The notes: a model not told the origin generated them from the letters alone. Shown: positions 48,090 to 58,003, counted from the first letter of the stretch. The stretch is 64,000 nt of DNA from Gordonia bronchialis DSM 43247 (GCF_000024785.1 NC_013441.1:3844001-3908000), one strand, 5' to 3'. Program-made: numbers and translations.

Positions 48090-49475
48090 ATGAACCAGCC
48101 GACGGCCACACCACTGCGCTTCTCCGCCTTCGTGATGAACACTACTTCCCATATCCTGCAGGGCCTCTGGCGGACCGAGGAGGCGCAGCAGACCAACTTC
48201 AACTCGCTCGAACACTGGGTGAGCCTGGCCCGAGAGCTCGAACGCGGGAAGTTCGACTTCATCTTCTTCGCCGACGTGACCGGCCTCTACGGCGACTACG
48301 ACGGCGGCTATCGCAAGTATGTCCAGGCGGGACTGCAGATCCCGTCCAACGACCCGTCGGTGATCGCCTCGGCCATCGCCTACAACACCACCGATCTCGG
48401 CATCGCCATCACGAGTTCGGTTCTGCAAGACCATCCATTCAATTTCGCCCGCAAGATCTCGACCCTCGACCATGCTTCGGGCGGGCGCATCGCCTGGAAC
48501 ATCGTCACCAACGGCCTGGCCAACGCGTCCCGAAACTTCGGCTACGACGACCTCGAGGAACACGACGAACGGTACGTGTGGGCCGACGAGTACGCCGACG
48601 TCGTCTACAAACTGTGGGAGGGCTCCTGGGACGACGGGGCCCTGCTCGCCGACAAGGAACGCGGGCTGCATGGCGATCCGTCCAAGGTGCACAAGATCTT
48701 TCACGAAGGAAAGCGGTACCGGGTGGAGGGACCACACCTCGTGGCCCCGTCACCGCAGCGCACACCGGTGCTGTTCCAGGCCGGTTCGTCACCCGCCGGC
48801 CGCGAGTTCGCCGCGCGAAACGCCGAGGCACAGTTCATCATCACGCCGAACCCCGAAGCCGCACGCCTCCTCGTCGACGACACCCGCGCCCGGCTGCCGC
48901 GTTACGGCCGCGACCCGCATGACCTCACCTTCTTCCAGGGTCTGCACTTCGTCATCGGCAGTACCGAGGAGGAGGCGCGACGCAAGGAAGCCGAGCTCGA
49001 GGACAACATCGACCTCGACGCGATGATCGCGCATCTGTCCGGCGCGATCGGCATCGACTTCGGCAGCCATCCACTCGACACCCCGCTCGGCGCCATCGAG
49101 ACCGAGGGCATCCGCAGCGTCCTGGACTGGGTACGCGACTCGGTCGACGGCCGGGAGGCGACCATCGAGGATCTCGGTCGGCTCCAGGGCCGCAATTCGC
49201 GGGTCGTCGGCACCCCCGAACAGATCGCCGACGAACTCCAGCGGTGGCGCGACGCCGGCGTGGACGGCATCAATGTCGTCAATGCCACCATCCCGGGCAG
49301 CTACGTCGAATTCATCGACCACGTGATGCCGGTGCTACAGCAGCGCGGTCTGGCCCAAAGCGAGTACGCGCCGGGAACCGCGCGCGCCAAACTGTTCGGT
49401 TCCGACCTGCTGAACCACCGACATCCGGCGGCGAAGTATCGCGGCGCCTTTGCCGAGGTCACCGCGGGAGTGTGA
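48090..49475 (+). CDS. FMN-dependent monooxygenase of the NtaA/DszA/SnaA group
   Basis: A 461-residue luciferase-like monooxygenase that uses FMNH2 from a separate reductase. The N-terminal LWRTEEAQQTNFNSLEHW and the LDHASGGRIAWNIVT block are typical of the DszA/NtaA family. The C-terminal SYVEFIDHVMPVLQQRGL is typical too. Members split nitrilotriacetate, dibenzothiophene sulfone or dimethyl sulfide; the substrate here is unknown. It is the intact, last gene of the operon; no FMN reductase is present in the window. Confidence 0.88.
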   Translation: MNQPTATPLRFSAFVMNTTSHILQGLWRTEEAQQTNFNSLEHWVSLARELERGKFDFIFFADVTGLYGDYDGGYRKYVQAGLQIPSNDPSVIASAIAYNTTDLGIAITSSVLQDHPFNFARKISTLDHASGGRIAWNIVTNGLANASRNFGYDDLEEHDERYVWADEYADVVYKLWEGSWDDGALLADKERGLHGDPSKVHKIFHEGKRYRVEGPHLVAPSPQRTPVLFQAGSSPAGREFAARNAEAQFIITPNPEAARLLVDDTRARLPRYGRDPHDLTFFQGLHFVIGSTEEEARRKEAELEDNIDLDAMIAHLSGAIGIDFGSHPLDTPLGAIETEGIRSVLDWVRDSVDGREATIEDLGRLQGRNSRVVGTPEQIADELQRWRDAGVDGINVVNATIPGSYVEFIDHVMPVLQQRGLAQSEYAPGTARAKLFGSDLLNHRHPAAKYRGAFAEVTAGV

Positions 49476-49479
49476 CGAC

Positions 49480-50109
49480 TCAGGCGCCGGCGCCCTCCGA
49501 CGACGCCCGTCGCGAAGCACACCAGCGTCGGGCGAGATGGATGAACGTCGGCACGACGATCGTGAGCACCGAGGCGATGATGAAGATCTCGATGTTGTCG
49601 CGGATGATCGGGATGTTGCCGAGAAAGTAGCCGAGCAGGATGATCCCGGCGGCCCAGACAATGCTGCCCAGCACGCTGAACAGGGTGAAGAGCCGGTAGG
49701 ACATGCCGCTGAATCCGGCCACCAGCGGTGTCAGGGTCCGCACGATCCCGATGAACCGTCCGAAGAAGACGGTGAGCGCACCGAAGCGGTCGAAGTAGGT
49801 GTGAGTGCGGGCGACGTACTCGGGGCCGATCGTCTTCATCAACCGCCCTTCGACGACACCCCTGCCCAGGCGACGGCCAATGAAGTAGCCGCATTGGTCG
49901 CCGAGGATGGCGGCCACCGGGACGGCCACGCACAGCAACCACACCGGGGCGTAGGGATTCGGCTGTGCCGCGAGCACGCCGGCGGTGAACAGGACCGAGT
50001 CGCCCGGGAAGATGAACCCGATCAGCAGGCCCGTCTCCACGAAGATCAGCACGCAGAGCCCGACGAGGCCACCGGTCGCCAGGAAGGTGTCGATATCGAA
50101 CGGATTCAT
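49480..50109 (-). CDS. DedA-family membrane protein
   Basis: An integral membrane protein of about 209 residues, of the DedA/SNARE-associated group implicated in undecaprenyl-phosphate or lipid flipping. Helices start with LVGLCVLIFVETGLLIGF; the family motif FIGRRLGRG and RFIGIVRTLTPLVAG are present. Convergent with the DszA-like gene, four bases apart. The ATG at 50109 is preceded by a GTG codon that could also start translation. Confidence 0.85.
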   Translation of the reverse strand: MNPFDIDTFLATGGLVGLCVLIFVETGLLIGFIFPGDSVLFTAGVLAAQPNPYAPVWLLCVAVPVAAILGDQCGYFIGRRLGRGVVEGRLMKTIGPEYVARTHTYFDRFGALTVFFGRFIGIVRTLTPLVAGFSGMSYRLFTLFSVLGSIVWAAGIILLGYFLGNIPIIRDNIEIFIIASVLTIVVPTFIHLARRWCASRRASSEGAGA

Positions 50110-50341
50110 CACCGTCGAGCGTAGTCACCTTCGAACACGCCGATCGGTCCGCGACCTGGCCGGTTGGGGGGTTGTCAGCGGTTGTTCACACCCGGGACAC
50201 TTGGTACCGGGTGCCCGGGCACGTTAACTCGATGCAACATGCCGGGCGAATCGTCCCAGTGTGCTGTTTACTCGGGGGTCAGGGCGTCGGCGCGACGTCC
50301 ATGAACGAGTGCACGCCGTCGTGATGACCGAGGAGTGAGCC

Positions 50342-51394
50342 GTGTCGACCAAGCCCCCGGGGCCGGTACTGCGCCCGGTCACCGACACCGACGTGCGGAC
50401 CGAGTACCACACCATTCACGGGTACCGGCGTGCCTACCGCATCGCGGGGAGCGGTCCGGCGTTGCTGCTCATCCACGGCATCGGCGACAACTCGTCCACC
50501 TGGAATGAGGTCATCCCGATCCTCGCCCAGCACTACACGGTGATCGCCCCCGACCTGCTGGGCCACGGCAAATCGGACAAACCGCGTGCGGACTACTCGG
50601 TCCCCGCTTTCGCCAACGGCATGCGCGACCTGCTGGTGGTACTCGGCCACACCAAGGTGACCGTCGTCGGCCATTCGCTCGGCGGCGGTGTCGCCATGCA
50701 GTTCTGTTATCAGTTCCCCCGCTTCGTCGAACGTCTCGTCCTTGTCGCCGCCGGCGGCGTCACCCGTGACGTGCACCCGGCCTTGCGTCTGATCTCGATG
50801 CCGGTGGCCCACCAGCTGCTGTCGATGCTGCGCGTCCCCGGGGTGGTTCCTGGTCTGAAACTCGCCGCCAAGGGCGTGGTCGGGGTGCCGCTGCAGACGG
50901 CACTGCCCGACTCCATCGCTCCCCGACGGGTCCTCAATGACCACGAGGACCTCATCCGGGTGCTCGCCGACCTCGCCGACGCCAAGGCGTCGGCCGCGTT
51001 CCTGCGCACGCTGCGGGCCGTGGTGGACTGGCGCGGACAATCGATCACGATGCTCGACCGCTGCTATCTGACCGAGCGGCTACCGGTGCTGATCGTCTGG
51101 GGCGACGACGACACCGTCATCCCCTACCACCACGCCGAACTCGCCCACGCCGCGATCCCACACTCGCAGTTGGAGACCTTCGTCGGCTCGGGACACTTCC
51201 CGTTCCACGACGACCCCGAACGATTCTGCCGCGTGGTCATCGACTTCATGCAAACGCACGAGCCCGTCGTCTTCGACCCGCTCAACTGGCGTCATCTGCT
51301 CTCCGAGGGCCAGCGACTCGACGAATTCGTCGGCGACGACGAGACCGTCGAGGCGGTACTCGAGGCGATCGAGGACGAACGCAGCGCCACCTGA
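50342..51394 (+). CDS. Alpha/beta-hydrolase
   Basis: A 350-residue protein. The nucleophile elbow is GHSLGGG with Ser as nucleophile near residue 104, the oxyanion region HGIGDNSSTWNEV lies near 42, and a C-terminal His in GSGHFPFHDDPERF completes the triad with Asp in WGDDDTVIP. It resembles haloalkane- and ester-hydrolysing relatives. The last 60 residues are an acidic extension. GTG start after GGAG. Substrate unknown. Confidence 0.87.
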   Translation: MSTKPPGPVLRPVTDTDVRTEYHTIHGYRRAYRIAGSGPALLLIHGIGDNSSTWNEVIPILAQHYTVIAPDLLGHGKSDKPRADYSVPAFANGMRDLLVVLGHTKVTVVGHSLGGGVAMQFCYQFPRFVERLVLVAAGGVTRDVHPALRLISMPVAHQLLSMLRVPGVVPGLKLAAKGVVGVPLQTALPDSIAPRRVLNDHEDLIRVLADLADAKASAAFLRTLRAVVDWRGQSITMLDRCYLTERLPVLIVWGDDDTVIPYHHAELAHAAIPHSQLETFVGSGHFPFHDDPERFCRVVIDFMQTHEPVVFDPLNWRHLLSEGQRLDEFVGDDETVEAVLEAIEDERSAT

Positions 51395-51443
51395 CACCGT
51401 CGGCACCCACCCGTCCCCGCCCACGAATGTGCCACCATGGGGC

Positions 51444-51887
51444 ATGACGTATCCGTACGACCCGTACGCGGGATCCTCGTCGGCCTTCGGCGAATCGTCG
51501 TTCCCGGGAGCCGGTTACGGCGCGCCCGTCCCGACCGGCGGCGAGCCGGTCCTGGTCGCCATCGGACCCATCCAGTGCACGCAAACCCACGTGATCACCC
51601 CCGCGGGCACCGCACCCATCGCCGGCGCGCGCTGGACCTTTGTCAACCAGACCTACAACACGCGTGCCATACCCCAATGGGCGCTCATCACCGCGATCGT
51701 GACCGCGCTGCTGTTCTGCGGGCTCGGACTGCTGTTCCTGCTGGTCAAGGAGGACCGCACCCAGGGCTACGTGCAGATCACCGTCGAAGCCGAGGGCCTG
51801 CGTTACTCCACGTCGATCCCGGTGTACTCACCACTGACCGTCAGCGACCTCGGCCAGCGGGTGAACTATGCGCAGAGCCTCGGCTGA
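51444..51887 (+). CDS. Small membrane protein
   Basis: A 147-residue product with a Pro/Gly/Tyr-rich N-terminus, a short soluble stretch, one or two transmembrane helices (ALITAIVTALLFCGLGLLFL) and a soluble C-terminus (VQITVEAEGLRYSTSIPV). No recognised family. ATG chosen for the GGGG before it; an upstream GTG at 51429 is also open. It precedes a TM2-domain protein. Confidence 0.65.
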   Translation: MTYPYDPYAGSSSAFGESSFPGAGYGAPVPTGGEPVLVAIGPIQCTQTHVITPAGTAPIAGARWTFVNQTYNTRAIPQWALITAIVTALLFCGLGLLFLLVKEDRTQGYVQITVEAEGLRYSTSIPVYSPLTVSDLGQRVNYAQSLG

Positions 51888-51905
51888 GCATGACATGATG
51901 CCGGG

Positions 51906-52388
51906 GTGACCTACCCCTCGCACCTACCGTTCGACGACGGGAACTCCGACCCGCTGGCGCCGACCTATCGCGCCCAACCCGGTTACCCGGCACCCCATCC
52001 CGGGATGCCGTCGGTGTACGGCGTGCCGCAGCCCGCCTACTTCGTGGCTCCGGTCCCGCCGGTCTATGGTCTCTACCCCGGCGCTGCCGATCCCCTGGCC
52101 CCCTTCGGCCGGGACCCGCTGACCGGTGAACCGTTGTCCGACAAATCGAAGGTCGCCGCCGGTCTCCTGCAGCTGTTTCTCGGCGGGTTCGGCGTGGGCA
52201 GGTTCTACCTCGGGCATGGCGGCGTCGGTGCCGCACAGCTGTGCTTGACGATCGTCGGGTGGCTACTCGCGATCTTTTTCGTCGGGTTCATCCTGCTGTT
52301 CGCGGTCAGCATCTGGGCACTCGTCGACGCGGTCATGATGTTCACCGGCAGCGTGCGCGACAGCCGCGGTTACAAACTGCGATCCTGA
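51906..52388 (+). CDS. TM2-domain membrane protein
   Basis: A 160-residue protein with a Pro/Tyr-rich N-terminal half and two C-terminal helices that form a TM2 domain: LLQLFLGGFGVGRFYLGHGGVG followed by an IVGWLLAIFF helix. The G-x-G-R-F-Y pattern is the family hallmark. Function unknown. The gene begins at a GTG 18 bases after the previous stop, so the pair may form an operon. Confidence 0.75.
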   Translation: MTYPSHLPFDDGNSDPLAPTYRAQPGYPAPHPGMPSVYGVPQPAYFVAPVPPVYGLYPGAADPLAPFGRDPLTGEPLSDKSKVAAGLLQLFLGGFGVGRFYLGHGGVGAAQLCLTIVGWLLAIFFVGFILLFAVSIWALVDAVMMFTGSVRDSRGYKLRS

Positions 52389-52395
52389 CGACAAT

Positions 52396-53271
52396 TCACC
52401 CGCCGCAACACCCGCCGGCCCGTCGCACGTCTCTGGTGACCGTATTGCGTTCGGCGAGTTCATCATCGGCCGGATAGTCGACACGCACCAGGCACAACCC
52501 GCAGGCATCGGCGACCGGGACCTGGCTGCTGCGCTGTGTTTCGGCGAGAAGTCCACGACACCAGTCGATATCGCGACGGCCATCGCCGACACTTGCGACC
52601 GCCCCGACCAGTGAGCGCACCATCGACCAGCAGAACGCGTCGGCGCTCACCTGCCCCACCAGCACCCCGCCGGCGTGCCGTGTCCACGAGAACTGCTGAA
52701 GATCCCGGATCGTCGTGGCACCCTCGCGACGACGACAGAACGCGGCAAAGTCGTTGAGCCCCAACAGTGAGGCTGACGCGGCGTTCATCGCATCGACGTC
52801 GAGCGGCCGACGCCACGTGGCCGTGGTGCGCGCGTGGATGGGTTCCGCACCCCAGCGGGCGTCGGTGAGCCGATACTCGTAGTGGCGCCGCAGGGCCGAG
52901 AACCGGGCGTCGAAATCGCCACTCACCGAGGCGATTTCCTTGACCCGGACATCGTCGGGCAGCATCTTCGCGAGGCGCCCGACCAACAGCGACGGGTCAC
53001 CGCCGATACTGCGTGTCTGCAGCGCGGAGACGGGAATGTCGGTATGGCACACCTGCCCGGTGGCGTGCACCCCGGCGTCGGTGCGCCCGGCGACGGTCAG
53101 CCGCACCGGAATCCGCAGCACCGTCGCCAGGGTGTCCTCGAGAACGGCGCCCACCGTCCGTTGATCCGTCTGCCGCGCCCAGCCCGCGAAATCGGTTCCT
53201 TCGTAACCGACATCGAGGCGTAAACGACAGAACCCGCTGTCACCGGCATCGGTGACAGCGGGTTCTGTCAT
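52396..53271 (-). CDS. truA: tRNA pseudouridine synthase A
   Basis: Isomerises uridine at positions 38-40 of tRNA. The 291-residue product has the catalytic aspartate in [31 protein letters not shown] and [18 protein letters not shown] motifs. The first 15 codons form the terminator-like hairpin at 53227-53268. No strong ribosome binding site precedes the ATG. The order rplQ-truA is common in actinobacteria. Confidence 0.94.
   Translation of the reverse strand: MTEPAVTDAGDSGFCRLRLDVGYEGTDFAGWARQTDQRTVGAVLEDTLATVLRIPVRLTVAGRTDAGVHATGQVCHTDIPVSALQTRSIGGDPSLLVGRLAKMLPDDVRVKEIASVSGDFDARFSALRRHYEYRLTDARWGAEPIHARTTATWRRPLDVDAMNAASASLLGLNDFAAFCRRREGATTIRDLQQFSWTRHAGGVLVGQVSADAFCWSMVRSLVGAVASVGDGRRDIDWCRGLLAETQRSSQVPVADACGLCLVRVDYPADDELAERNTVTRDVRRAGGCCGG
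53227..53268 (-). terminator. Perfect hairpin between rplQ and the start of truA
   Basis: An 18-base perfect stem (ACAGAACCCGCTGTCACC and its complement) with a 6-base loop, followed on the minus strand by CGTTTA. It lies 24 bases after the rplQ stop and covers the first codons of truA, so it could end or attenuate transcription from the ribosomal operon. Confidence 0.75.
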
Positions 53272-53292
53272 GAGTACGAGTAGCCCTGCGGA

Positions 53293-53904
53293 CTACTTCT
53301 TGTCGTCGCCGTCGACGTCGGCACCCTCGGCCTCGGGAGCGGTGGCGGCGGTCGACTCGTCGTCAACAGCCTCGGCCACGGCGTCGGCGTTCTCGACGGC
53401 CGCGTCGTCGGCGTCGGCCTCAACGGCCTCGACGACGTTCTCCGGGGCATCCTCGGCAACGACCTCTTCGGTCGCGTCGAGCTTGTCCTCTGCGGCTTTC
53501 TTCGAAGCGGCCACGCGGGTTGCGCGGCTTGCCTCGCTCGACGCGGTGGACTCACGCACCAGCTCGATCACGGCCATCGGGGCGTTGTCGCCCTTGCGCG
53601 GCAGCGTCTTGATGATGCGGGTGTATCCACCGTTGCGATCGGCGAAGTGCGGGCCGATCTCGTCGAACAGCGTGTGCACGACGTCCTTGTCGCGGATCAC
53701 CTTGAGGACCTCACGACGGTTGGCCAGCTTGCCGGCCTTGGCGTGGGTGATCAGCTTCTCGGCGTACGGGCGCAGCCGCTTGGCCTTGGCCTCGGTGGTG
53801 GTGATTCGACCGTGCTCGAAGAGCGAGGTGGCGAGATTCGCCAGCATTGCCTTCTGGTGGCTGGCCGACCCGCCGAGGCGGGCACCCTTGGTGGGCTTGG
53901 GCAT
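53293..53904 (-). CDS. rplQ: 50S ribosomal protein L17 with acidic C-terminal tail
   Basis: L17 of the large subunit, 203 residues. The core (residues 1-120) has [28 protein letters not shown] and [12 protein letters not shown]. The remaining 80 residues are an Ala/Asp/Glu-rich tail (ending ADVDGDDKK), longer than usual. Such tails occur in actinobacterial L17, but this one is long. Last gene of the infA-rplQ run on the minus strand. Confidence 0.97.
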   Translation of the reverse strand: MPKPTKGARLGGSASHQKAMLANLATSLFEHGRITTTEAKAKRLRPYAEKLITHAKAGKLANRREVLKVIRDKDVVHTLFDEIGPHFADRNGGYTRIIKTLPRKGDNAPMAVIELVRESTASSEASRATRVAASKKAAEDKLDATEEVVAEDAPENVVEAVEADADDAAVENADAVAEAVDDESTAATAPEAEGADVDGDDKK

Positions 53905-53967
53905 TTCTCTTCTCCTAGAAGAACTTCCCGTCTCACGACGGCGAAGTCAGGGTTAGGGTGACAGCCT

Positions 53968-55020
53968 TTACAGCTGCTCGGTCTCTGCGAAATCCTCACC
54001 GGAATCGGCGTCGAAGGACGCGTCATCCGACCACGTGCCGGTGGCCGGGTCGTAACCGGCGACCTGCGACGGGTCGAAGCTGGCCGGGCTGTCCTTGAGG
54101 GACAGACCCAGAGCGTGCAGCTTGACCTTGACCTCATCGATCGACTTCTGCCCGAAGTTGCGGATGTCGAGCAGATCCGACTCGGTCCGGGCAACCAGCT
54201 CGCCGACGGTGTGCACACCCTCGCGCTTGAGGCAGTTGTAGGACCGGACGGTCAGCTCGAGATCTTCGATCGGCAGGCTGAACGACGCGATGTGGTCGGC
54301 CTCGGCCGGCGACGGACCGATCTCGATGCCCTCGGCCTCCACGTTGAGCTCCCGGGCGAGCCCGAAGAGTTCGACGAGGGTCTTGCCCGCGGACGCCAGC
54401 GCATCACGCGCGCTGATCGAGTTCTTGGTCTCCACGTCGAGCACGAGCCGATCGAAGTCGGTGCGCTGCTCCACACGGGTGGCCTCGACCTTGTAGGTCA
54501 CCTTGAGCACCGGCGAGTAGATCGAGTCGACCGGAATCCGGCCGATCTCGGCACCCGACGCCTTGTTCTGCACGGCCGGGACGTAGCCGCGGCCCCGCTC
54601 GACGACGAGCTCGATCTCGAGCTTGCCCTTGTCGTTCAGGGTGGCGATGTGCAGATCGGGGTTGTGCACGGTGACGCCGGCCGGCGGCACGATGTCGGCG
54701 CCGGTGACGGTGCCCGGACCCTGCTTACGCACGTACATGGTGACCGGCTCGTCCTCTTCGGAGCTCACCACGAGGCCCTTGAGGTTCAAGATGATGTCGG
54801 TGACATCCTCCTTGACCCCGGGGACGGTGGTGAACTCGTGGAGCACACCGTCGATGCGGATGCTGGTGATGGCAGCACCCGGGATCGAGCTGAGCAGGGT
54901 ACGACGCAGCGAGTTGCCGAGGGTGTAGCCGAAGCCGGGCTCGAGCGGTTCGATGACGAACTTCGACCGGTTGTCGGCGAGGATCTCCTCGGTCAGTGTG
55001 GGTCGCTGTGAGATGAGCAT
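53968..55020 (-). CDS. rpoA: DNA-directed RNA polymerase alpha subunit
   Basis: Dimerisation scaffold of RNA polymerase. The 350-residue protein begins [10 protein letters not shown] chose the ATG at 55020 since it follows AAAGGAG and matches the mycobacterial N-terminus, whereas the frame reaches 55041. The NTD ([17 protein letters not shown]) and the CTD ([28 protein letters not shown]) are intact. Confidence 0.98.
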   Translation of the reverse strand: MLISQRPTLTEEILADNRSKFVIEPLEPGFGYTLGNSLRRTLLSSIPGAAITSIRIDGVLHEFTTVPGVKEDVTDIILNLKGLVVSSEEDEPVTMYVRKQGPGTVTGADIVPPAGVTVHNPDLHIATLNDKGKLEIELVVERGRGYVPAVQNKASGAEIGRIPVDSIYSPVLKVTYKVEATRVEQRTDFDRLVLDVETKNSISARDALASAGKTLVELFGLARELNVEAEGIEIGPSPAEADHIASFSLPIEDLELTVRSYNCLKREGVHTVGELVARTESDLLDIRNFGQKSIDEVKVKLHALGLSLKDSPASFDPSQVAGYDPATGTWSDDASFDADSGEDFAETEQL

Positions 55021-55094
55021 TTCGTTTTCTCCTTTGGCCAACCGCTATTTGATGGCCTCGAGGTGAACCGAGACAGCTGTTGCTGTTCGGCGGA

Positions 55095-55700
55095 TTACTT
55101 CGAGTAGAACTCGACGATGAGCTGTTCTGTCAGCGGCACGTCGATCTGAGCGCGCTCGGGCACGTTGTGCACGAGGATGCGCAGCGTCGACGGAACCACC
55201 TGCAGCCAGCCCGGAACCGGACGATCGCCCTGGATCTCCTTGGCGATCTGGAACGGGACGGTCTGCAGCGACTTCGGCCGGACGTCGATGATGTCGTACT
55301 GGCCGACGCGGTAGCTGGGCACGTCGACCTTCACACCGTTGACGGTGAAGTGGCCGTGGCTGACCATCTGGCGGGCCTGACGACGGGTCCGGGCCAGGCC
55401 GGCGCGGTACACGACGTTGTCCAGACGGGTCTCGAGGATGCGCAGCAGCTCGTCGCCGGTCTTGCCGTTACGACGATTGGCCTCTTCGTAGTAGCGACGG
55501 AACTGCTTTTCCAGCACTCCGTAGGTGAAGCGGGCCTTCTGCTTCTCCTGCAGCTGCTGCAGGTACTCGCTCTCCTTGATCCGCGAACGGCCGTGCTGGC
55601 CGGGCGGGTAGGGGCGACGCTCGAACGCCTGGTCTCCTCCGATGAGGTCGACCCGAAGGCGACGGGACTTCTTGGTTGCGGGGCCGGTATAACGAGCCAT
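55095..55700 (-). CDS. rpsD: 30S ribosomal protein S4
   Basis: Primary 16S rRNA-binding protein. The 201-residue product begins MARYTGPATKKSRRL and carries the S4 RNA-binding domain (LDNVVYRAGLARTRRQARQMVSHGHFTVNG). It lacks the N-terminal zinc cysteines. The longer open frame upstream to 55754 is not supported. It sits between rpoA and rpsK. Confidence 0.98.
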   Translation of the reverse strand: MARYTGPATKKSRRLRVDLIGGDQAFERRPYPPGQHGRSRIKESEYLQQLQEKQKARFTYGVLEKQFRRYYEEANRRNGKTGDELLRILETRLDNVVYRAGLARTRRQARQMVSHGHFTVNGVKVDVPSYRVGQYDIIDVRPKSLQTVPFQIAKEIQGDRPVPGWLQVVPSTLRILVHNVPERAQIDVPLTEQLIVEFYSK

Positions 55701-55723
55701 TAGTTCAGTTCCTCCCTTTCCCG

Positions 55724-56131
55724 CTAGACCCGACGCCGCTTGGGCGGACGGCAACCGTTGTGCGGCTGCGGGGTGACATCGGAAATGGTGCCGACCTCGA
55801 GGCCGGCTGCCTGCAGGGAACGGATCGCGGTCTCACGACCCGAGCCCGGTCCCTTGACGAAGACGTCGACCTTCTTGACGCCGTGTTCCTGGGCCTTGCG
55901 CGCAGCGTTCTCGGCCGCGAGCTGAGCCGCGAACGGGGTGCTCTTGCGCGAGCCCTTGAATCCGACGTGACCCGACGACGCCCAGCTGATGACGTTGCCG
56001 TTGGGGTCGCTGATCGACACGATGGTGTTGTTGAACGTCGACTTGATGTGTGCGGTGCCGTGCGGGACGTTCTTCTTATCGCGACGGCGTGCGCCCTTCT
56101 TGGGGCCTGCGCTACGTGACTTAGGAGGCAT
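55724..56131 (-). CDS. rpsK: 30S ribosomal protein S11
   Basis: A small-subunit platform protein of 135 residues, with the conserved [18 protein letters not shown] and PPKRRRV ending. Its ATG overlaps the rpsM stop by one base. Complete. Confidence 0.98.
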   Translation of the reverse strand: MPPKSRSAGPKKGARRRDKKNVPHGTAHIKSTFNNTIVSISDPNGNVISWASSGHVGFKGSRKSTPFAAQLAAENAARKAQEHGVKKVDVFVKGPGSGRETAIRSLQAAGLEVGTISDVTPQPHNGCRPPKRRRV

Positions 56132-56499
56132 TACTTCTTCTTCCCGGCGATGGTCTTCTTCGGGCCCTTGCGAGTGCGGGCATTGGTCTTGGTGCGCTGG
56201 CCACGGACGGGCAGGCCACGACGGTGGCGCAGACCCTGGTAGCAGCCGATCTCGATCTTGCGACGGATATCGGCCTGCACCTCGCGGCGCAGGTCACCCT
56301 CGACCTTCACCGAGGCCTCGATGTACTCACGCAGCTTCGCGACGTCTGCGTCGGTGAGATCCTTGGCGCGGAGGTCGGGGCTGAGCCCGGTCCCCTCGAG
56401 GATCTCCTTGGAGGTGGTACGTCCCACTCCATAGATGTAGGTCAGTGCGATCTCCAGCCGCTTCTCACGGGGGAGGTCCACACCTGCAACACGTGCCAT
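56131..56499 (-). CDS. rpsM: 30S ribosomal protein S13
   Basis: A head protein of the small subunit, 122 residues, starting [24 protein letters not shown] and ending in the basic [13 protein letters not shown] tail. It includes the helix-hairpin-helix GRTTSKEI. The 194-base gap to rpmJ has no gene; it contains the inverted TCAGAGG/CCTCTGA pair near 56520-56574. Confidence 0.98.
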   Translation of the reverse strand: MARVAGVDLPREKRLEIALTYIYGVGRTTSKEILEGTGLSPDLRAKDLTDADVAKLREYIEASVKVEGDLRREVQADIRRKIEIGCYQGLRHRRGLPVRGQRTKTNARTRKGPKKTIAGKKK

Positions 56500-56693
56500 G
56501 TGGCGGTTTTCCTTTACTTCTCAGAGGTCTGCTCCTGGTCCGTCCCGGAACTCTCGCCGGGCTCCGGCCTCTGAAACCGGAGGTGGGCGCCGACCCGTAT
56601 GTCGACGCTGGTGCCAAGAGGGCTTCACAAAGATCTGATCAGCTCTTCTGGTCGTTATTCAGTTGTCGTCTCAAGCGATCCGTGGAGCGCTGA

Positions 56694-56807
56694 TCAGCCC
56701 TGACGCTGCTTGTGGCGCAGGTTCTCGCAGATCACCATGACCCGACCGTTACGGCGGATCACCTTGCACTTCTCGCAGATCGGCTTGACGCTCGGCTGAA
56801 CCTTCAC
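56694..56807 (-). CDS. rpmJ: 50S ribosomal protein L36
   Basis: The smallest large-subunit protein, 37 residues, starting with GTG after AGGAG. It begins [14 protein letters not shown] and carries the zinc ribbon ligands C11, C14, C27 and H32, so it is the zinc-binding form. Placed between infA and rpsM as in most actinobacteria. Confidence 0.95.
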   Translation of the reverse strand: MKVQPSVKPICEKCKVIRRNGRVMVICENLRHKQRQG

Positions 56808-56885
56808 GTCCGCTTCTCCTTGGGATGTCCGGGCACGACGAAGCCGCACCCGTGCTGCCCTCACCCGTGTTCGGGAGAGGAAGTC

Positions 56886-57107
56886 CTACTTGTACCGATA
56901 AACGATGCGCCCACGACCGAGGTCGTAGGGCGAGAGTTCCACGACGACCCGGTCCTCCGGCAGGATGCGGATGTAGTGCTGCCGCATCTTGCCGCTGATG
57001 TGAGCGAGAACCTTGTGCCCGTTCTCCAACTCAATGCGAAACATCGCATTGGGCAGGGGTTCGATCACTCGACCCTCGACCTCGATGGCCCCGTCTTTCT
57101 TCGCCAT
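56886..57107 (-). CDS. infA: Translation initiation factor IF-1
   Basis: A 73-residue OB-fold factor, starting [14 protein letters not shown] and ending GRIVYRYK, with the strong GGAGG site before the ATG at 57107. It is the first gene of the minus-strand ribosomal run. The 283 bases upstream would hold the promoter. Confidence 0.97.
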   Translation of the reverse strand: MAKKDGAIEVEGRVIEPLPNAMFRIELENGHKVLAHISGKMRQHYIRILPEDRVVVELSPYDLGRGRIVYRYK

Positions 57108-57390
57108 GTCCTCCGCGATCCTGGCTTCCGCCGCGACATTCCAGACGTCGGCGTCCGGTGTTGCCCGGTTGAATCCGTGCTTATCCGTTAGTGTGTTGGC
57201 ACGTCGCTTGCGTCGCGCCATCGGCGCTGCTCGGGCCGGAAACCAACGTGAACCCACGGGGATACCCGGCACGGGACGCGCACCGACGTTCCATGTTACG
57301 CGAACTGCGGGAACACTCCAAACCGCCCGACGACGGGCTCACCGCCGAACAGCGAGCGGCAAACCCGGCCACTGTCATAACGTTGCTGCT

Positions 57391-57567
57391 GTGCACGAGT
57401 CCCTGGAGGCGTGGAGCGATTTCACCGTGGCCATGACCGGCGCCACCGCAGCCTTCGCGGGTCTCATCATCGTCGCGATGTCGGTGAACATCGAGCGAAT
57501 CGTGAAGGCCCCGGTCGGTGTCTCGTGGGTCGCGCTGGTGGACATTCTCGGTGACACCGCACGCTGA
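57391..57567 (+). pseudogene. Truncated membrane protein remnant
   Basis: Encodes 58 residues from a GTG: HESLEAWSDFTVAMTGATAAFAGLIIVAMSVNIERI, then an unrelated tail. The first part resembles the N-terminus of a longer actinobacterial family of three- to four-helix proteins. The rest appears to have been lost, the frame ending just before the next gene. I take it as a deletion remnant. A native small protein is the alternative. Confidence 0.45.
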
Positions 57568-57579
57568 CCGAAGGAGATC

Positions 57580-57943
57580 GTGATAGGCACCGTGGATGAC
57601 TATCTGGGCGAGTTGGGTACCGATGACCGGGCGGTGATCGAGCGCATCTACACGCTCGCGCGTGACGCCGTCCCCGGCACGGAGCAGGGCAAGGGTTACG
57701 GGATGCCGGCACTCATCTACAACGGCAAACCACTTCTCTCGGTGATGCGCGCCAAGAAGCACATCGGCGTCTACCCGTTCAGCCCGGCCGCCGTCGACGC
57801 GGTCGCACCCATGCTCGATGGCTTCGACATGGCCAAGGGCACCATTCGGTTCCAGCCCACCAACCCGCTGTCCGACGACGCCGTCCGCGCCCTCGTGATC
57901 GCCCGCCGCGTACCAGATCGACGGGGTTGCGCCGGCCGGTTGA
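57580..57943 (+). CDS. DUF1801 (YdhG-like) protein with a frameshift near the end
   Basis: Soluble protein of the DUF1801 group: TLARDAVPGTEQGKGYGMPALIYNGKPLLSV is characteristic, followed by KKHIGVYPFSP and GTIRFQP-type motifs. GTG at 57580 follows AAGGAG. The direct frame does not stop after LVIARR but runs on in a meaningless tail to 58287. One extra base near 57910 would give YQIDGVAPAG and a stop at 57941-57943, the expected family length of about 120 residues. I report that end. Confidence 0.6.
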
Positions 57944-58003
57944 GGGTGCGATTCATCTGCTCGGAGGCTATGGCGCACATCAGCAGCCGCATAACCTCAC
58001 GTC

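Noticed and set aside
54115..55011. 298-residue plus-strand frame opposite rpoA
   Set aside because: Antisense shadow of a fully conserved gene.
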